A DNA stretch of 64,000 bases from Azospirillaceae bacterium (GCA_035645145.1 DASQNC010000049.1:1-64000), one strand, 5' to 3'. Numbered from the stretch's first letter, positions 29,059-39,568 are shown. The notes: a model not told the origin generated them from the sequence alone. Program-made: numbers and translations.

Positions 29059-29157
29059 ATGCTGCAGACCGCCCGTCCGGCGGACCTGGGCCGGTGCGTG
29101 CATGCGCGGGCCGGTGGGCTTGATCCGATCCTTCCCCTTCGACTTACCTACCCCTGA
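29059..29157 (+). CDS. possible leu leader peptide (32 aa)
   Basis: A short frame 140 bp upstream of leuA ends in GGLDPILPLRLTYP. It uses four CTT leucine codons within nine codons, although CTT is rare in this GC-rich window, where CTG and CTC dominate. The segment CCCCTGA containing its stop (29151-29157) can pair with TCAGGGG at 29203-29209, or its first part with AGGGG at 29164-29168, two exclusive structures. No clear ribosome site precedes the ATG at 29059, and a GTG at 29098 is an alternative start. Presented as a candidate leucine attenuator only. Confidence 0.35.
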   Translation: MLQTARPADLGRCVHARAGGLDPILPLRLTYP

Positions 29158-29298
29158 TCGCCGAGGGGCGGGCGCCGGACATCGGGCATGCCTGCCGGGC
29201 TTTCAGGGGAACATGCCGCCGGGGCGACGGACCGCCCGAACGACCGCACACCCGCCGATCCCGATCAATGGGGCGGGGACGTCGAAGGACCTCAGACC

Positions 29299-30852
29299 AT
29301 GGCCACCACCCGCGACGCCGACCGCGTCATCATTTTCGACACCACGTTGCGCGATGGCGAGCAGTCGCCCGGCTGCTCGATGAACCTGGAGGAGAAGCTG
29401 AAGATCGCGCTCCTGCTCGAGGAAATGGGCGTGGACGTGATCGAGGCGGGGTTCCCCATCGCCTCGCCAGGCGATTTCGAGGCGGTCAACGAGATCGCCC
29501 GTCGCGTGAAGCGGTCGGTGGTGGCCGGACTGTCGCGCGCCGCCCGCGGCGACATCGAACGCTGCGCCGAGGCGATCGCCCCTGCCGAGCGCAAGCGCAT
29601 CCACACCTTCATCTCCACCAGCCCACTGCACATGAAATACAAGCTGCAGATGGAGCCGGAGAAGGTGCTGGAACTGATCCAGAGCAGCGTGACGCTGGCC
29701 CGCAACCTCTGCGACGATGTCGAATGGAGTGCCGAAGACGGCAGCCGGACCGAGCCCGATTTCCTGTGCCGGGCAGTGGAGGCGGCGATCCGTTGCGGCG
29801 CCACCACCATCAACATCCCCGACACGGTGGGCTACGCCGTGCCCGACGAGTACGCCGGCATCTTCCGGATGCTGCGCGAGCGCGTGCCCGGGGCGGACAA
29901 GGTCGTCTTTTCCGTCCACTGCCACAACGATCTGGGCCTGGCGGTGGCCAATTCCCTGGCCGGGGTGGCCGCCGGCGCGCGCCAGATCGAATGCACCATC
30001 AACGGCATCGGCGAGCGCGCGGGCAACACCGCGCTCGAGGAGATCGTCATGGCGCTGCGTGTCCGCCAGGACCGCATGCCGTTCACGACGGGCATCAAGA
30101 CCGAGACGATCACCCGTGCCTCGCGGACCCTGTCGGCGACCATCGGGTTCCCGGTGCAACCCAACAAGGCCATCGTCGGGGCCAACGCCTTCGCCCATGA
30201 ATCGGGCATCCACCAGGATGGCATGCTGAAGCACGCCGGCACGTACGAGATCATGACGCCGGAGTCCGTGGGCCTGCACAAGACAACCCTGGTACTGGGC
30301 AAGCACTCCGGTCGCCACGCCTTCAAGTCCAAGCTGAAGGATCTCGGCTACGAGTTGGGCGAGAACGCGCTGAATGATGCGTTCCAGCGGTTCAAGGCAC
30401 TGGCCGACCGCAAGAAGGAGGTCTTCGACGACGATCTGGTCGCGCTGGTGGACGACGAGATCGGACACGCGCACGACCGCATCCGCCTCGTGTCGCTCGC
30501 GGTCATGGCCGGATCCCGCGGGCCGCAGTCCGCCACCCTGGAACTGGAGGCCGACGGCCAACTCCGGCAGGTGAGCATGCTGGGCAACGGGCCGGTGGAC
30601 GCCGTCTTCAACGCCATCAAGGCGCTGGTCCCCCATGAGGCCGTGCTCCAGCTCTACGAGGTGCACGCGGTCACGGAGGGCACCGACGCCCAGGCCGAGG
30701 TGACCGTGCGGCTGGCGGAAATGGGCAAGACCGTGAACGGGCAGGGTGCGGACGCCGATACGCTGGTCGCCAGCGCCAAGGCCTATCTGCACGCGCTCAA
30801 CAAACTTATGGTGAAACGTCAGAAGACCGCACCCACCGCGCTTTCCGCGTGA
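29299..30852 (+). CDS. leuA: 2-isopropylmalate synthase
   Basis: First committed step of leucine synthesis, joining ketoisovalerate and acetyl-CoA. The 517-residue protein has the HMGL-like signature DTTLRDGEQSPGCSM near 15-29 and the metal/active-site segment VHCHNDLGLA near 208-217. The hinge region is GLHKTTLVLGKHSGRHAF, and the C-terminal LeuA dimer domain is the leucine-sensing allosteric part (about 390-505). The start at 29299 gives MATTRDADRVIIFDTTLRDG with AAGGAC upstream; a longer frame lacks family similarity. It follows the ilvBNC region by 1.8 kb and uses its product. Confidence 0.96.
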   Translation: MATTRDADRVIIFDTTLRDGEQSPGCSMNLEEKLKIALLLEEMGVDVIEAGFPIASPGDFEAVNEIARRVKRSVVAGLSRAARGDIERCAEAIAPAERKRIHTFISTSPLHMKYKLQMEPEKVLELIQSSVTLARNLCDDVEWSAEDGSRTEPDFLCRAVEAAIRCGATTINIPDTVGYAVPDEYAGIFRMLRERVPGADKVVFSVHCHNDLGLAVANSLAGVAAGARQIECTINGIGERAGNTALEEIVMALRVRQDRMPFTTGIKTETITRASRTLSATIGFPVQPNKAIVGANAFAHESGIHQDGMLKHAGTYEIMTPESVGLHKTTLVLGKHSGRHAFKSKLKDLGYELGENALNDAFQRFKALADRKKEVFDDDLVALVDDEIGHAHDRIRLVSLAVMAGSRGPQSATLELEADGQLRQVSMLGNGPVDAVFNAIKALVPHEAVLQLYEVHAVTEGTDAQAEVTVRLAEMGKTVNGQGADADTLVASAKAYLHALNKLMVKRQKTAPTALSA

Positions 30853-30857
30853 TATAA

Positions 30858-31967
<1,110 letters not shown>

Positions 31968-32067
31968 AGAGGCAATCTGCACCCTCGCATACCCAATTGG
32001 GGTATGTTGCGGTGGGAAGGCGCAGGATCTGTCGCGCGCCGATGTCGATTGAGCGGGTGGGTCGATT

Positions 32068-32934
32068 GTGCCACTGAAGCCGCGCAACAATGCCGCCGTC
32101 ATTCGCATTGCCACACCGGTCAAGGCGCTGGTTCACCGCTTCCTGTTCGTCCTTCTGGTCACGGCTTCGGCCCTCCTGATCATGGTCGCGCGGGTCGATC
32201 CGGTCGTCGTCGATCAGATCCGTACCCGGGTGACCGACGCCTTCGCACCCATCCTGGGCGCCTTCGCGGCTCCGGCTGCCACCGTTGCACGTGGGATGGA
32301 GGCGTTGGAGCAGGCCTGGAATGTGTACGAGGAGAACCAGCGGCTACGCGAGCAGAACGCCCAACTTCTCCCCTGGCAGCAGGCGGCGTTGCGCCTTGAG
32401 GCCGAAAACCGCAGCCTGCGGTCGCTCCTGAACGTCCGTACCGATCCGTCGATCAACTTCATCACGGCACGCGTCGTGGCCGAACCCGGCGGGGCGTTCG
32501 TGCGCACCATGCTGGTCATGGCCGGCCGCCGGGACGGCGTGAAGCCCGGGCAGGCGGTGATTTCCGGCTTGGGCTTGGTCGGACGCGTGGTCGGGGTGGG
32601 CGAGTGGTCGTCCCGCATCCTGCTGATCACCGACCTCAACGCGCGCGTGCCGGTGATGCTGGAAAGGGCGCAGATCCGCGCCATCCTGGGGGGCGACAAC
32701 ACCGATATGCCGCGTCTCGTGCACCTGTCGTCGGATGTGCATGTGAGCGTGGGCGACCGCGTCGTCACCTCCGGCACCGGCGGCCTGTTCCCGCCCGGCC
32801 TTCCGGTCGGCGTGGTGTCGTCGGTCAACGAGCGTGCCGTCCGCGTGCGCCCGCTGGCGGAACTCGGGCCGCTGGAGCACGTGAAGATCCTGGATTTCGG
32901 CTTCACCGCCGAGCCGCCCGAACCGAAACGCTGA
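32068..32934 (+). CDS. mreC: rod shape-determining protein MreC
   Basis: Periplasmic scaffold of the elongasome, anchored by one helix. The 288-residue protein starts at a GTG (32068). It has a hydrophobic segment near 24-42 and a coiled coil around 80-118 (EENQRLREQNAQLL, LRLEAENRSLRSLL). The beta-barrel MreC domain includes ARVVAEPGGAF and GLVGRVVGVGEWSSRILLITD. Its stop overlaps the mreD start by one base (TGATG), giving tight coupling. Confidence 0.95.
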   Translation: MPLKPRNNAAVIRIATPVKALVHRFLFVLLVTASALLIMVARVDPVVVDQIRTRVTDAFAPILGAFAAPAATVARGMEALEQAWNVYEENQRLREQNAQLLPWQQAALRLEAENRSLRSLLNVRTDPSINFITARVVAEPGGAFVRTMLVMAGRRDGVKPGQAVISGLGLVGRVVGVGEWSSRILLITDLNARVPVMLERAQIRAILGGDNTDMPRLVHLSSDVHVSVGDRVVTSGTGGLFPPGLPVGVVSSVNERAVRVRPLAELGPLEHVKILDFGFTAEPPEPKR

Positions 32935-33446
32935 TGCACGGCACCCTTCAACGTCTCGACCGTGCAGGGCGCACCATTGCGCCCGGAGCGGTGACGGTCA
33001 TGCTGATCGTGCTTGGCATGGTGCCCACCCATCTGCCGGGTTATGAGCGGATCGCACCCCATGTGGGGCTCGCCGCGGTCTATTACTGGGCGATCAACCG
33101 TCCGGACCTGCTCCCCCCCTGGATGGCGTTCGCATTCGGGTTGTTCCAGGATCTGCTGTCGGGCACACCCCTGGGCCAGTCGGCCATGGCCTACTCGCTC
33201 ACGTATTGGGGGGTCGATGCCCAGCGGCGGCATTTGTCCAAGGGCAACTTCCTGGTGGATTGGCTGGGGTTCGCGTTGGCGGCGCTGGTGACCGGGGCCG
33301 TTGCATGGCTGGCCGCATGCGCGACCGCGCTGACCCCCGTCCACCCTGCGCCCGCGCTGTTCCAGGCGTTGCTGTCCTGCGCGCTGTTCCCGGCGGTCGC
33401 GTGGCTGTGTCTGAAAATGCACCGGGCCTTTCTCGTGGCGGCCTGA
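32934..33446 (+). CDS. mreD: rod shape-determining protein MreD
   Basis: Membrane component of the elongation machinery. The 170-residue protein has several hydrophobic segments (about 20-38, 45-60, 65-82, 105-128 and 140-160). The family pattern FAFGLFQDLLSGTPLGQSA lies near 66-84. The ATG overlaps the mreC stop and mrdA begins 3 nt after its own stop. Confidence 0.93.
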   Translation: MHGTLQRLDRAGRTIAPGAVTVMLIVLGMVPTHLPGYERIAPHVGLAAVYYWAINRPDLLPPWMAFAFGLFQDLLSGTPLGQSAMAYSLTYWGVDAQRRHLSKGNFLVDWLGFALAALVTGAVAWLAACATALTPVHPAPALFQALLSCALFPAVAWLCLKMHRAFLVAA

Positions 33447-33449
33447 CCA

Positions 33450-35330
33450 ATGGATTCCCGCGATCAGGACAGGTATCGGCTTTTCACCCGGCGCGCCCTG
33501 GTCCTGGGTGGAATGAAGCTGGGCATCCTCGGGGGCTTGGCTGCGCGCCTCTACTACCTCCAGGTGGTCGAGTCCGAGCATTACACCATGCTGGCCGAGG
33601 ACAACCGCATCGCCCTGCGGTTGATCGCCCCCAGCCGCGGTTTGATCACCGACTCCGTGGGCGAGCCCCTGGCGGTCAACGACCAGAACTTCCGGGTCGT
33701 CATCACAGCCGAGCAGGCGAAGGACGCGCCGCGCGTGCTGCGCACCCTGGCGGACCTGATCGGCCTGTCGGAGGCCGAGATCGCGCGCGTGTTGCGCGAT
33801 ATCCGCCGCCGCCGCCGGTTCGTGCCGGTCAACGTGAAGGAAAATCTGACCTGGGAGCAGGTGGCTGCGGTCGAGGTGAACGCGCCGGAACTCCCAGGCG
33901 TGTCCATCGACGTCGGCGAAGTCCGCCGCTATCCGCTGGGTCCGGCGACGGCCCATGTGCTCGGCTATGTCGGGGCGGTGGCGGAGTCCGAGTTGACGGG
34001 CGACCCGGTGCTGGCGCTGCCGGGGTTCAAGATCGGCAAGGGGGGCGTGGAACGGCTGCATGACCTGGCTCTGCGTGGTACCGCCGGGACCAGCCACCTC
34101 GAAGTGAACGCGGTCGGCCGGGTGATCCGCGAGCTGCGGCGGGAGGAGGGGCGCAGCGGCCGGGAAATTCGGCTGACGTTGGACGCCGGCCTTCAGCGTT
34201 TCACCCAGGAGCGGTTGGCGCAGGAGACCAGTGCCGCCGCCGTGGTCATGGACGTGCACACCGGCGGCATCTACGCGTTCTGCTCCAGTCCCAGTTTCGA
34301 TCCGAACGATTTCACGGGCGGCATCAGTGCCGAACGCTGGCTGGAGCTGACCACCGACCCGACCAAACCGATGGTCAACAAGGTGAGCGGCGGCGAATTC
34401 GCTCCCGGCTCCACCTTCAAGATGATCGTGGGGCTGGCCGCGCTGGAGGCCGGCCTGATCCATCCCCGGGCCACCATCGGCTGCCCCGGGCACATGGTTC
34501 TTGGCGAGCACCGCTTCCATTGCTGGAAGAAGGGCGGGCACGGCGCCTTGGACATGATCGGGGCCATTCGCGAGTCCTGCGACGTCTATTTCTACGAGTT
34601 GGCGCGGCGCATGGGGGTGGACCGGATCCACGAGATGTCGCTGCGCTTCGGCCTTGGCCAGAAGACGGAGATCGACCTGCCGGGGGAAAAGCCGGGCCTG
34701 ATTCCCAGCCGCCAGTGGAAGCTCGGCCGGTTCGGCGTCCCGTGGCAGGGCGGCGAGAGCCTGGTGGCTTCCATCGGCCAGGGTTATGTCCTGGCGACGC
34801 CGTTGCAGTTGGCGGTGATGACGGCCCGGCTGGTGAATGGCGGATTCGCCGTCAAGCCGCACCTGACCAAGCAGATCCAGGACGGCCCGTCCGAGCAGAC
34901 CAGCTGGCCGTCCGTGGGGGTGCAGCGCCAGCACCTGGACCTGATGGTGCAGGCGATGAACGCGGTGGTGCTGGACCCGCGCGGCACCGCCCACAAGGCC
35001 CGCGCCATGGAGCGGGGAATGGAGTTCGGCGGCAAGACCGGCACCAGCCAAGTCCGCCGCATCACCATGGCCGAGCGCGAGCGCGGTGTGCGCAAGAACG
35101 AGGAATTGCCCTGGCGCGAGCGCGACCATGCGCTGTTCGTCGGCTACGGGCCTGTCCAGGCTCCGCGCTACGCCGTTTCGGTGCTCGTGGAGCACGGGGG
35201 CGGCGGTTCCACCGTCGCGGCGCCAATCGCCCGCGACATCCTGATCGAGGCGCAGAAGCGCAACTCGGCCCACGGCGCCCCCGCCGCGCCGTCGCCTTCG
35301 GCCGAGGCCGGACCGGTCCGCCGGGGATGA
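33450..35330 (+). CDS. mrdA: penicillin-binding protein 2 (peptidoglycan transpeptidase)
   Basis: Class B transpeptidase that crosslinks lateral-wall peptidoglycan. The 626-residue protein has a short cytoplasmic tail and a membrane anchor near 12-32. The PBP dimer domain includes APSRGLITDSVGEPLAVN. The transpeptidase domain has the SxxK motif STFK near 321 in EFAPGSTFKM, an SCD variant of SxN, and KTGT near 528. The C-terminus is a Pro/Ala-rich tail. It closes the mreBCD-mrdA operon. rodA, its usual downstream partner, is not next; an MFS gene follows instead. Confidence 0.96.
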   Translation: MDSRDQDRYRLFTRRALVLGGMKLGILGGLAARLYYLQVVESEHYTMLAEDNRIALRLIAPSRGLITDSVGEPLAVNDQNFRVVITAEQAKDAPRVLRTLADLIGLSEAEIARVLRDIRRRRRFVPVNVKENLTWEQVAAVEVNAPELPGVSIDVGEVRRYPLGPATAHVLGYVGAVAESELTGDPVLALPGFKIGKGGVERLHDLALRGTAGTSHLEVNAVGRVIRELRREEGRSGREIRLTLDAGLQRFTQERLAQETSAAAVVMDVHTGGIYAFCSSPSFDPNDFTGGISAERWLELTTDPTKPMVNKVSGGEFAPGSTFKMIVGLAALEAGLIHPRATIGCPGHMVLGEHRFHCWKKGGHGALDMIGAIRESCDVYFYELARRMGVDRIHEMSLRFGLGQKTEIDLPGEKPGLIPSRQWKLGRFGVPWQGGESLVASIGQGYVLATPLQLAVMTARLVNGGFAVKPHLTKQIQDGPSEQTSWPSVGVQRQHLDLMVQAMNAVVLDPRGTAHKARAMERGMEFGGKTGTSQVRRITMAERERGVRKNEELPWRERDHALFVGYGPVQAPRYAVSVLVEHGGGGSTVAAPIARDILIEAQKRNSAHGAPAAPSPSAEAGPVRRG

Positions 35331-35438
35331 CCCAGCCGATCCGCCCGGTCGCCCGGCCGCATGTCCGGGTTGCGGCCGCACGGGTGTCCGACAGCCACGC
35401 ATCGTTCTAGAGTCGGCTTCCTTCTTCGGCGGGACGTC

Positions 35439-36617
35439 ATGGCGCGGCACCTCTCCATCCTCTTTTTCGTGCTGTATTCGGTTGTCGCCGTGCAGCTTCC
35501 GTTTTGGCCGGTCTGGCTGGCGGCGCAGGGGCTGGACGCGGCATGGGTGGGACTGGTCGCCTCCATCGCGTTCTGGACCAAACCCTTCGCCGATGTGACG
35601 GCCGGCGTGGTTGTGGACCGTACGGGCTCCCGGCGGCGCGCCATGCTGGTGCTGGCTGCCGTGGCGTTGGCCGGGGCCGGTTGTTTCCTGGTCTCGCGTG
35701 AACTGGCCGTGCTGGTCGTCGCCTCGGTGCTGTGGACCGGGGCGTTCGGGGCGCTGGGACCGCTCGCCGACAATGTTGCGCTCCTGACGGCGCGGGCCCG
35801 GGGACTGGATTACGGGCGGATGCGGGTCTGGGGATCCGTCGGTTTCGTGGCGACGACGCTGGCAGGCGGGCGGCTTCTGGAGGGCCGGGACGCGGACATC
35901 ATCCTGTACGCGCTGATGGCCGGCCTCGCCGCCGCATGGGTCGCCTGTCTGCCGTTGGCGGACGCACCGCCGACGGATACGGCATCGGCCAACCCGCCGG
36001 CGGCGCGGCGGATCTCCCCCCGGCCGCTGCTGCGCCATCCGGTGTTCTTGCTGTTCCTGGCGACGGCCATCGTTCTCCAGCCGAGTCACGCCGTGCTTTA
36101 CGGGTTCGGGACCCTGCATTGGCGCGACCTCGGCCTTTCGGGCGACGTCATCGGCCTGTTATGGGTGGAAGGGGTGTTGGGCGAAATCGTCCTGTTCGCG
36201 TTCGGCCGGCGCCTGGTCGAGCGGGTGGGGGCCCCGCGCCTGTTGCTGCTGGCGGCGGTGGCGGGGCTTGTGCGTTGGACGGTGCTGGCCTGGGCCGACA
36301 ACCTGCCGGCCATCGTCGCGGTCCAGGCGCTGCACGGGTTGACGTTCGGCGCTTCGCACCTGGGGGCCATGCGGTTCCTCGCGGAGGCCGTGCCGATCAC
36401 CCACTCCGCCACCGCGCAGACCCTCTACTCGGGACTCGCCTTGGGTATCGGCTTCGGCGTGCTGCTGGCCCTCTCCGGTCCGTTGTACGAGATGGCGGGC
36501 GGGCACGCCTATCTGGCCATGACGGCACTTTGCGCTGTGGCGGTGGTCGGCGCAGTTCTGCTGGCACGGCGCTGGCGCCCCGGCGAGACCCTGGTCCTTG
36601 CCGACGAGCGGGGATAG
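35439..36617 (+). CDS. MFS transporter (MFS_1-like, HcaT/LacY-type fold)
   Basis: A 392-residue major facilitator with about twelve hydrophobic segments. The helix 2-3 loop reads ADVTAGVVVDRTGSRRRAML near 51-70. It resembles the MFS_1-like group that includes 3-phenylpropionate and nucleoside permeases (RMRVWGSVGFVATTLAGG near 129-146; THSATAQTLYSGLALGIGFG in the C-half). The start at 35439 was chosen for the family-like MARHLSILFFVLYS N-terminus. It is about 110 bp after mrdA and may be read through from it. Substrate unknown. Confidence 0.85.
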   Translation: MARHLSILFFVLYSVVAVQLPFWPVWLAAQGLDAAWVGLVASIAFWTKPFADVTAGVVVDRTGSRRRAMLVLAAVALAGAGCFLVSRELAVLVVASVLWTGAFGALGPLADNVALLTARARGLDYGRMRVWGSVGFVATTLAGGRLLEGRDADIILYALMAGLAAAWVACLPLADAPPTDTASANPPAARRISPRPLLRHPVFLLFLATAIVLQPSHAVLYGFGTLHWRDLGLSGDVIGLLWVEGVLGEIVLFAFGRRLVERVGAPRLLLLAAVAGLVRWTVLAWADNLPAIVAVQALHGLTFGASHLGAMRFLAEAVPITHSATAQTLYSGLALGIGFGVLLALSGPLYEMAGGHAYLAMTALCAVAVVGAVLLARRWRPGETLVLADERG

Positions 36618-36736
36618 GAGGGGCGTGCCGTCCCGCGTGATTTGCGACGAGTGCAGTTTACCTCTCGACAGGCCCCCCGGGCTTTGGTATACGCCCCTCC
36701 TCGCCGGCGCACACCGGCGACCGCCGCAAGGCGCTT

Positions 36737-36812
<76 letters not shown>

Positions 36813-36836
36813 TTCCTTTCAAGCATTCAGTCGGCC

Positions 36837-36861
36837 GCAGGCCCCCTCGGAAGGGGCCTGC
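36837..36861 (+). terminator. hairpin after tRNA-Lys
   Basis: A perfect 9-bp stem (36837-36845 with 36853-36861) begins 25 nt after the tRNA and is followed by TTCG. The rest of the interval up to 37113 holds no recognised gene. Confidence 0.6.
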
Positions 36862-37113
36862 TTCGATACGGTGGCCACGCGGCTCTTATGGCCTTTCCGT
36901 ATGGCTTCCAGCCTCCGTTCCGCCGGCCTGGGGCCGCACCGCGCGCCGAAGGATCATCACCGCTCGACTATACGGCGTTGTTCGCGCATCCTCCCGACCG
37001 ATCGTTCAAGCCGCCCTTCGCTGTCGGTCGGCTTCTATTCGGGCGATCAACCCTTTCAAATTCCACACGTAGCGTAAGGGCGGCCGTGGGAGTTGCGGTC
37101 GCGACGTTCGACA

Positions 37114-37923
37114 ATGCCGTTTGAGTCCCTTGAGTTGCTGGTCCTGCTCTTTGCGGTCGCCGGTGTGGCGGGCTTCGTGGATTCCATTGCCGGCGGCGGG
37201 GGCCTGTTGGCGATCCCGTCGCTGTTCATGGCCGGGTTGCCGCCGCAGGCCGTGCTCGCTACCGCCAAGCTGCAGGCGACCTTCGGAAGCTTTTCCGCCA
37301 GCCTCGCCTTCGTACGGGCCGGCGCAGTGGATCTGCGGGCGCTCATGCCCGCGATCGTTGCCACCTTCATCGGCTCGACCATTGGTGCGCTGGTCATCAG
37401 CGTGCTGGATCCGGCGCTTCTCCGCGACCTGATCCCGCTGCTGCTGATCGCCATCGCGGTCTACATGCTGCTGTCGCCCCGGCTGGGCGAAATCGACGCC
37501 CGGCAGCGGGTGGCGTTCCTGCCTTTCAGCATCGGCGCCGGTCTGGTGCTCGGCTTTTATGACGGCTTCTTCGGGCCCGGCACCGGCAGCTTCTGGGCCA
37601 TCGCCTTCGTCGTCCTGCTCGGCTTCAACCTGGGCCGGGCGACCGCCCACACCAAGGTCGTCAACTTCACCAGCAATCTGGCGGCGCTTCTGGTGCTCGG
37701 GCTCGGCGGCCACGTCTGGTGGACGGTCGGGCTGGTGATGGCGGCCGGCCAGTTCCTGGGCGCCCAGCTCGGGGCGCGTCTGGTGATGAGCAAGGGGACC
37801 CGCATCGTTAAGCCGATGCTGGTGACGATGTCGCTGCTGATCACCGCCCGCATCATCCATGCCGACGTCGACAATCCGTTGCGCGTCGCCGCCCAACGGT
37901 TGTGGGGCCTGATGGTCGGGTGA
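37114..37923 (+). CDS. TSUP family membrane permease (TauE/SafE)
   Basis: A 269-residue inner-membrane protein of the TauE/SafE/YfcA family, whose members export or import sulfur-containing anions such as sulfite or sulfoacetate. It shows about eight hydrophobic segments. Two duplicated family signatures are visible: AGFVDSIAGGGGLLAIPSL near 18-36 and GFYDGFFGPGTGSFWAIAFV near 148-167. The ATG at 37114 fits the family start. It has no clear Shine-Dalgarno, and a TTG seven codons upstream is an alternative. Confidence 0.9.
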   Translation: MPFESLELLVLLFAVAGVAGFVDSIAGGGGLLAIPSLFMAGLPPQAVLATAKLQATFGSFSASLAFVRAGAVDLRALMPAIVATFIGSTIGALVISVLDPALLRDLIPLLLIAIAVYMLLSPRLGEIDARQRVAFLPFSIGAGLVLGFYDGFFGPGTGSFWAIAFVVLLGFNLGRATAHTKVVNFTSNLAALLVLGLGGHVWWTVGLVMAAGQFLGAQLGARLVMSKGTRIVKPMLVTMSLLITARIIHADVDNPLRVAAQRLWGLMVG

Positions 37924-38029
37924 GCGACCTCCCCCGTCTCGCCAAGTTGCCGAGCAACGATCCCGATTGCACCATGGGCTGAGGGTCGGGCGGTACGGTC
38001 CGGCCGGGATCATGGGAGGCCACCGAGGC

Positions 38030-38674
38030 ATGACGGCGACCTCGAGTGCAGGATACCGAAACCGGCGCGAGCGCGCGGCGGACGCCTGTGTGCATGTGGT
38101 CGGCGTGTTAGCGGGGAGTGCCGGGGCGGTGGTGGTGCTCCTGGCCGCGTGGTCCACGGGCAGCGGGCGGGCTTTGGCGTCGGCATCCGCGTATGCCATT
38201 GGACTTCTTGCCATGCTCGGGTGCTCGGCCGCCTACAACCTTTCCCCGCCTTCGCCGCGCCGCGATTGGTTGCGCCGCCTCGACCATGCCGCGATCTTCG
38301 TCATGATCGCCGGGACATACACCCCGTTCACGACATTGGCGCCGGGGGGATCCGCCATAGGCTGGACCGCGGGCGTATGGGCGGCCGCCCTGGCCGGGGT
38401 CTACGGCAAGCTGGCGCTTCCATACAGGTTCCACCGCGGGGCCGTGGTGCTGTACCTCGCACTGGGCTGGGTGTTCGTGGCGGGGTTCCAACCGCTGACG
38501 CAGGCTCTCGACCCGCTCACATTCGACCTGCTCCTCGTCGGCGGCCTGCTGTACTCGATCGGGGTCGTCTTCCACCTGTGGGAGGCGCTGCCGTTCCATA
38601 AGGCGGTCTGGCACGGGCTCGTGCTTGCCGCCGCCGTATGTCACTACGTTGCTGTTCTGCGCGTAACAACCTGA
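38030..38674 (+). CDS. hemolysin III / YqfA family membrane protein
   Basis: A 214-residue seven-helix protein of the hemolysin III (PAQR-like) family. Visible hallmarks are the Ser/His ligand region CSAAYNLSPP and LRRLDHAAIFVMIAGTYTPF near 84-103, and the C-terminal HLWEALPFHKAVWHGLVL with two His near 182-196. The family is thought to be metal-dependent hydrolases or membrane homeostasis proteins. Its cytolytic name is historical. Start 38030 was preferred because of an upstream GAGG; ATG 38012 is possible. Confidence 0.88.
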   Translation: MTATSSAGYRNRRERAADACVHVVGVLAGSAGAVVVLLAAWSTGSGRALASASAYAIGLLAMLGCSAAYNLSPPSPRRDWLRRLDHAAIFVMIAGTYTPFTTLAPGGSAIGWTAGVWAAALAGVYGKLALPYRFHRGAVVLYLALGWVFVAGFQPLTQALDPLTFDLLLVGGLLYSIGVVFHLWEALPFHKAVWHGLVLAAAVCHYVAVLRVTT

Positions 38675-38732
38675 CCTGTGTGGAGCCGTCCGGGCAGGTG
38701 AGGTGAAGTGTGAAAGTGTTTTGCGTTGTTTT

Positions 38733-38760
38733 CCTGAGTCCGTCTCGGGTTTGTTTTTTT
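38733..38760 (+). terminator. intrinsic terminator after the hemolysin III gene
   Basis: A 6-bp stem CCTGAG/CTCGGG (38733-38738 with 38744-38749) is followed by TTTGTTTTTTT, a strong U-tract. Confidence 0.75.
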
Positions 38761-38941
38761 ATTTCCTTGGGGAATCCGTGGTTTGGGTCTTGTGTGTCTG
38801 CATAAGTGTCCCATATTGGACTTATCAAACTTGCTGTCGGATGAACATTCCCGGCTTCTGCGGGGGTTGGATCTTTCCCGTGGTGATTTGACGTTTCCGG
38901 CGATTGCGTCGGAAGCAGATGCTTTCGGGAGAGGTGTCCCC
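38761..38941 (+). promoter_or_regulatory. promoter and long 5' leader of the cold-shock gene
   Basis: A non-coding, relatively AT-rich stretch upstream of the cold-shock gene. A plausible promoter is TTGTGT near 38783 with CATATT about 16 nt downstream, which would leave a leader of roughly 120 nt. The leader contains a small hairpin around TTCCG/CGGAA near 38896-38914. Long structured leaders are typical of cold-inducible csp genes; cold control here is inferred. Confidence 0.45.
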
Positions 38942-39151
38942 ATGACTATTGGAACGGTTAAATTCTTCAACGTGTCGAAGGGCTTCGGGTTTATTCGTCC
39001 CGAGGATGGCTCCGCCGATGTGTTCGTTCATGTTTCCGCCATCGAGCGGGCCGGCATGAGTGGGCTCAGCGAGGGGCAGAAGGTGTCCTTCGATACCGTG
39101 AACGATCCCCGCAAGGGCAAGACCGCAGCCGAAAATCTTCGCGCGGTCTGA
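38942..39151 (+). CDS. cold-shock domain protein (CspA family)
   Basis: A 69-residue single cold-shock domain protein that binds single-stranded RNA or DNA. Both nucleic-acid motifs are present: KGFGFIRP near 13-20 (RNP1) and VFVHVSAI near 28-35 (RNP2), followed by [26 protein letters not shown] lies about 8 nt upstream of the ATG. It is flanked by its own long leader and terminator, so it is monocistronic. Confidence 0.96.
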   Translation: MTIGTVKFFNVSKGFGFIRPEDGSADVFVHVSAIERAGMSGLSEGQKVSFDTVNDPRKGKTAAENLRAV

Positions 39152-39175
39152 ACGTCGCGGGTTCGGCAAAAGAAT

Positions 39176-39200
39176 GGGGCGGCATCGGCCGCCCCGTTTC
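39176..39200 (+). terminator. terminator of the cold-shock gene
   Basis: A perfect 8-bp stem (39176-39183 with 39188-39195), an ATCG loop, then GTTTCC. Confidence 0.75.
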
Positions 39201-39264
39201 CTATTGGCCTCGTTCCACTTCGACCCAGCCCTGCGAGCCGATGTCGCCAATGAAGGGGGGCAGC

Positions 39265-39489
39265 ATGTCCACACACAAATTCAAAGTCGGTCAGAATTTG
39301 GCCTTCACGGCCAACCGTTTTGAACGGCAATCCGCCGGCGAGAAATTTTCCGTGATCCGCCAATTGCCGTCCGACGGTCTGGAATTCCAGTACCGGATCC
39401 GGAACGAGCGGAGTGGCCAGGAAAGGGTCGTTCGGGAAAGTCAGCTGAAGGCGGCGGCTGCGCCCGGTGCCGATCGGCATCGTGACTGA
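39265..39489 (+). CDS. small conserved hypothetical protein (74 aa)
   Basis: A 74-residue protein starting MSTHKFKVGQNLAFTANRF, with IRQLPSDGLEFQYRIRNERS in the middle and RVVRESQL near the end. The alternating hydrophobic/charged pattern suggests a small beta-barrel of SH3 type, similar to short proteins found in many alphaproteobacteria. AAGGGGGG lies just upstream of ATG 39265. It stands alone. Function unknown. Confidence 0.75.
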   Translation: MSTHKFKVGQNLAFTANRFERQSAGEKFSVIRQLPSDGLEFQYRIRNERSGQERVVRESQLKAAAAPGADRHRD

Positions 39490-39568
39490 TTCCCGGGGCC
39501 GAGGCAGGGGGTCTACTGCCTCCGAATGTTGATTGCCGGCCCGGTGGCGTCATGCCGCTGCTTCGGTG

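Noticed and set aside
32214-36119. Very long minus-strand open frame (over 1,300 codons) opposite mreC-mreD-mrdA-MFS
   Set aside because: Antisense of four certain genes, low-complexity composition, no domains.
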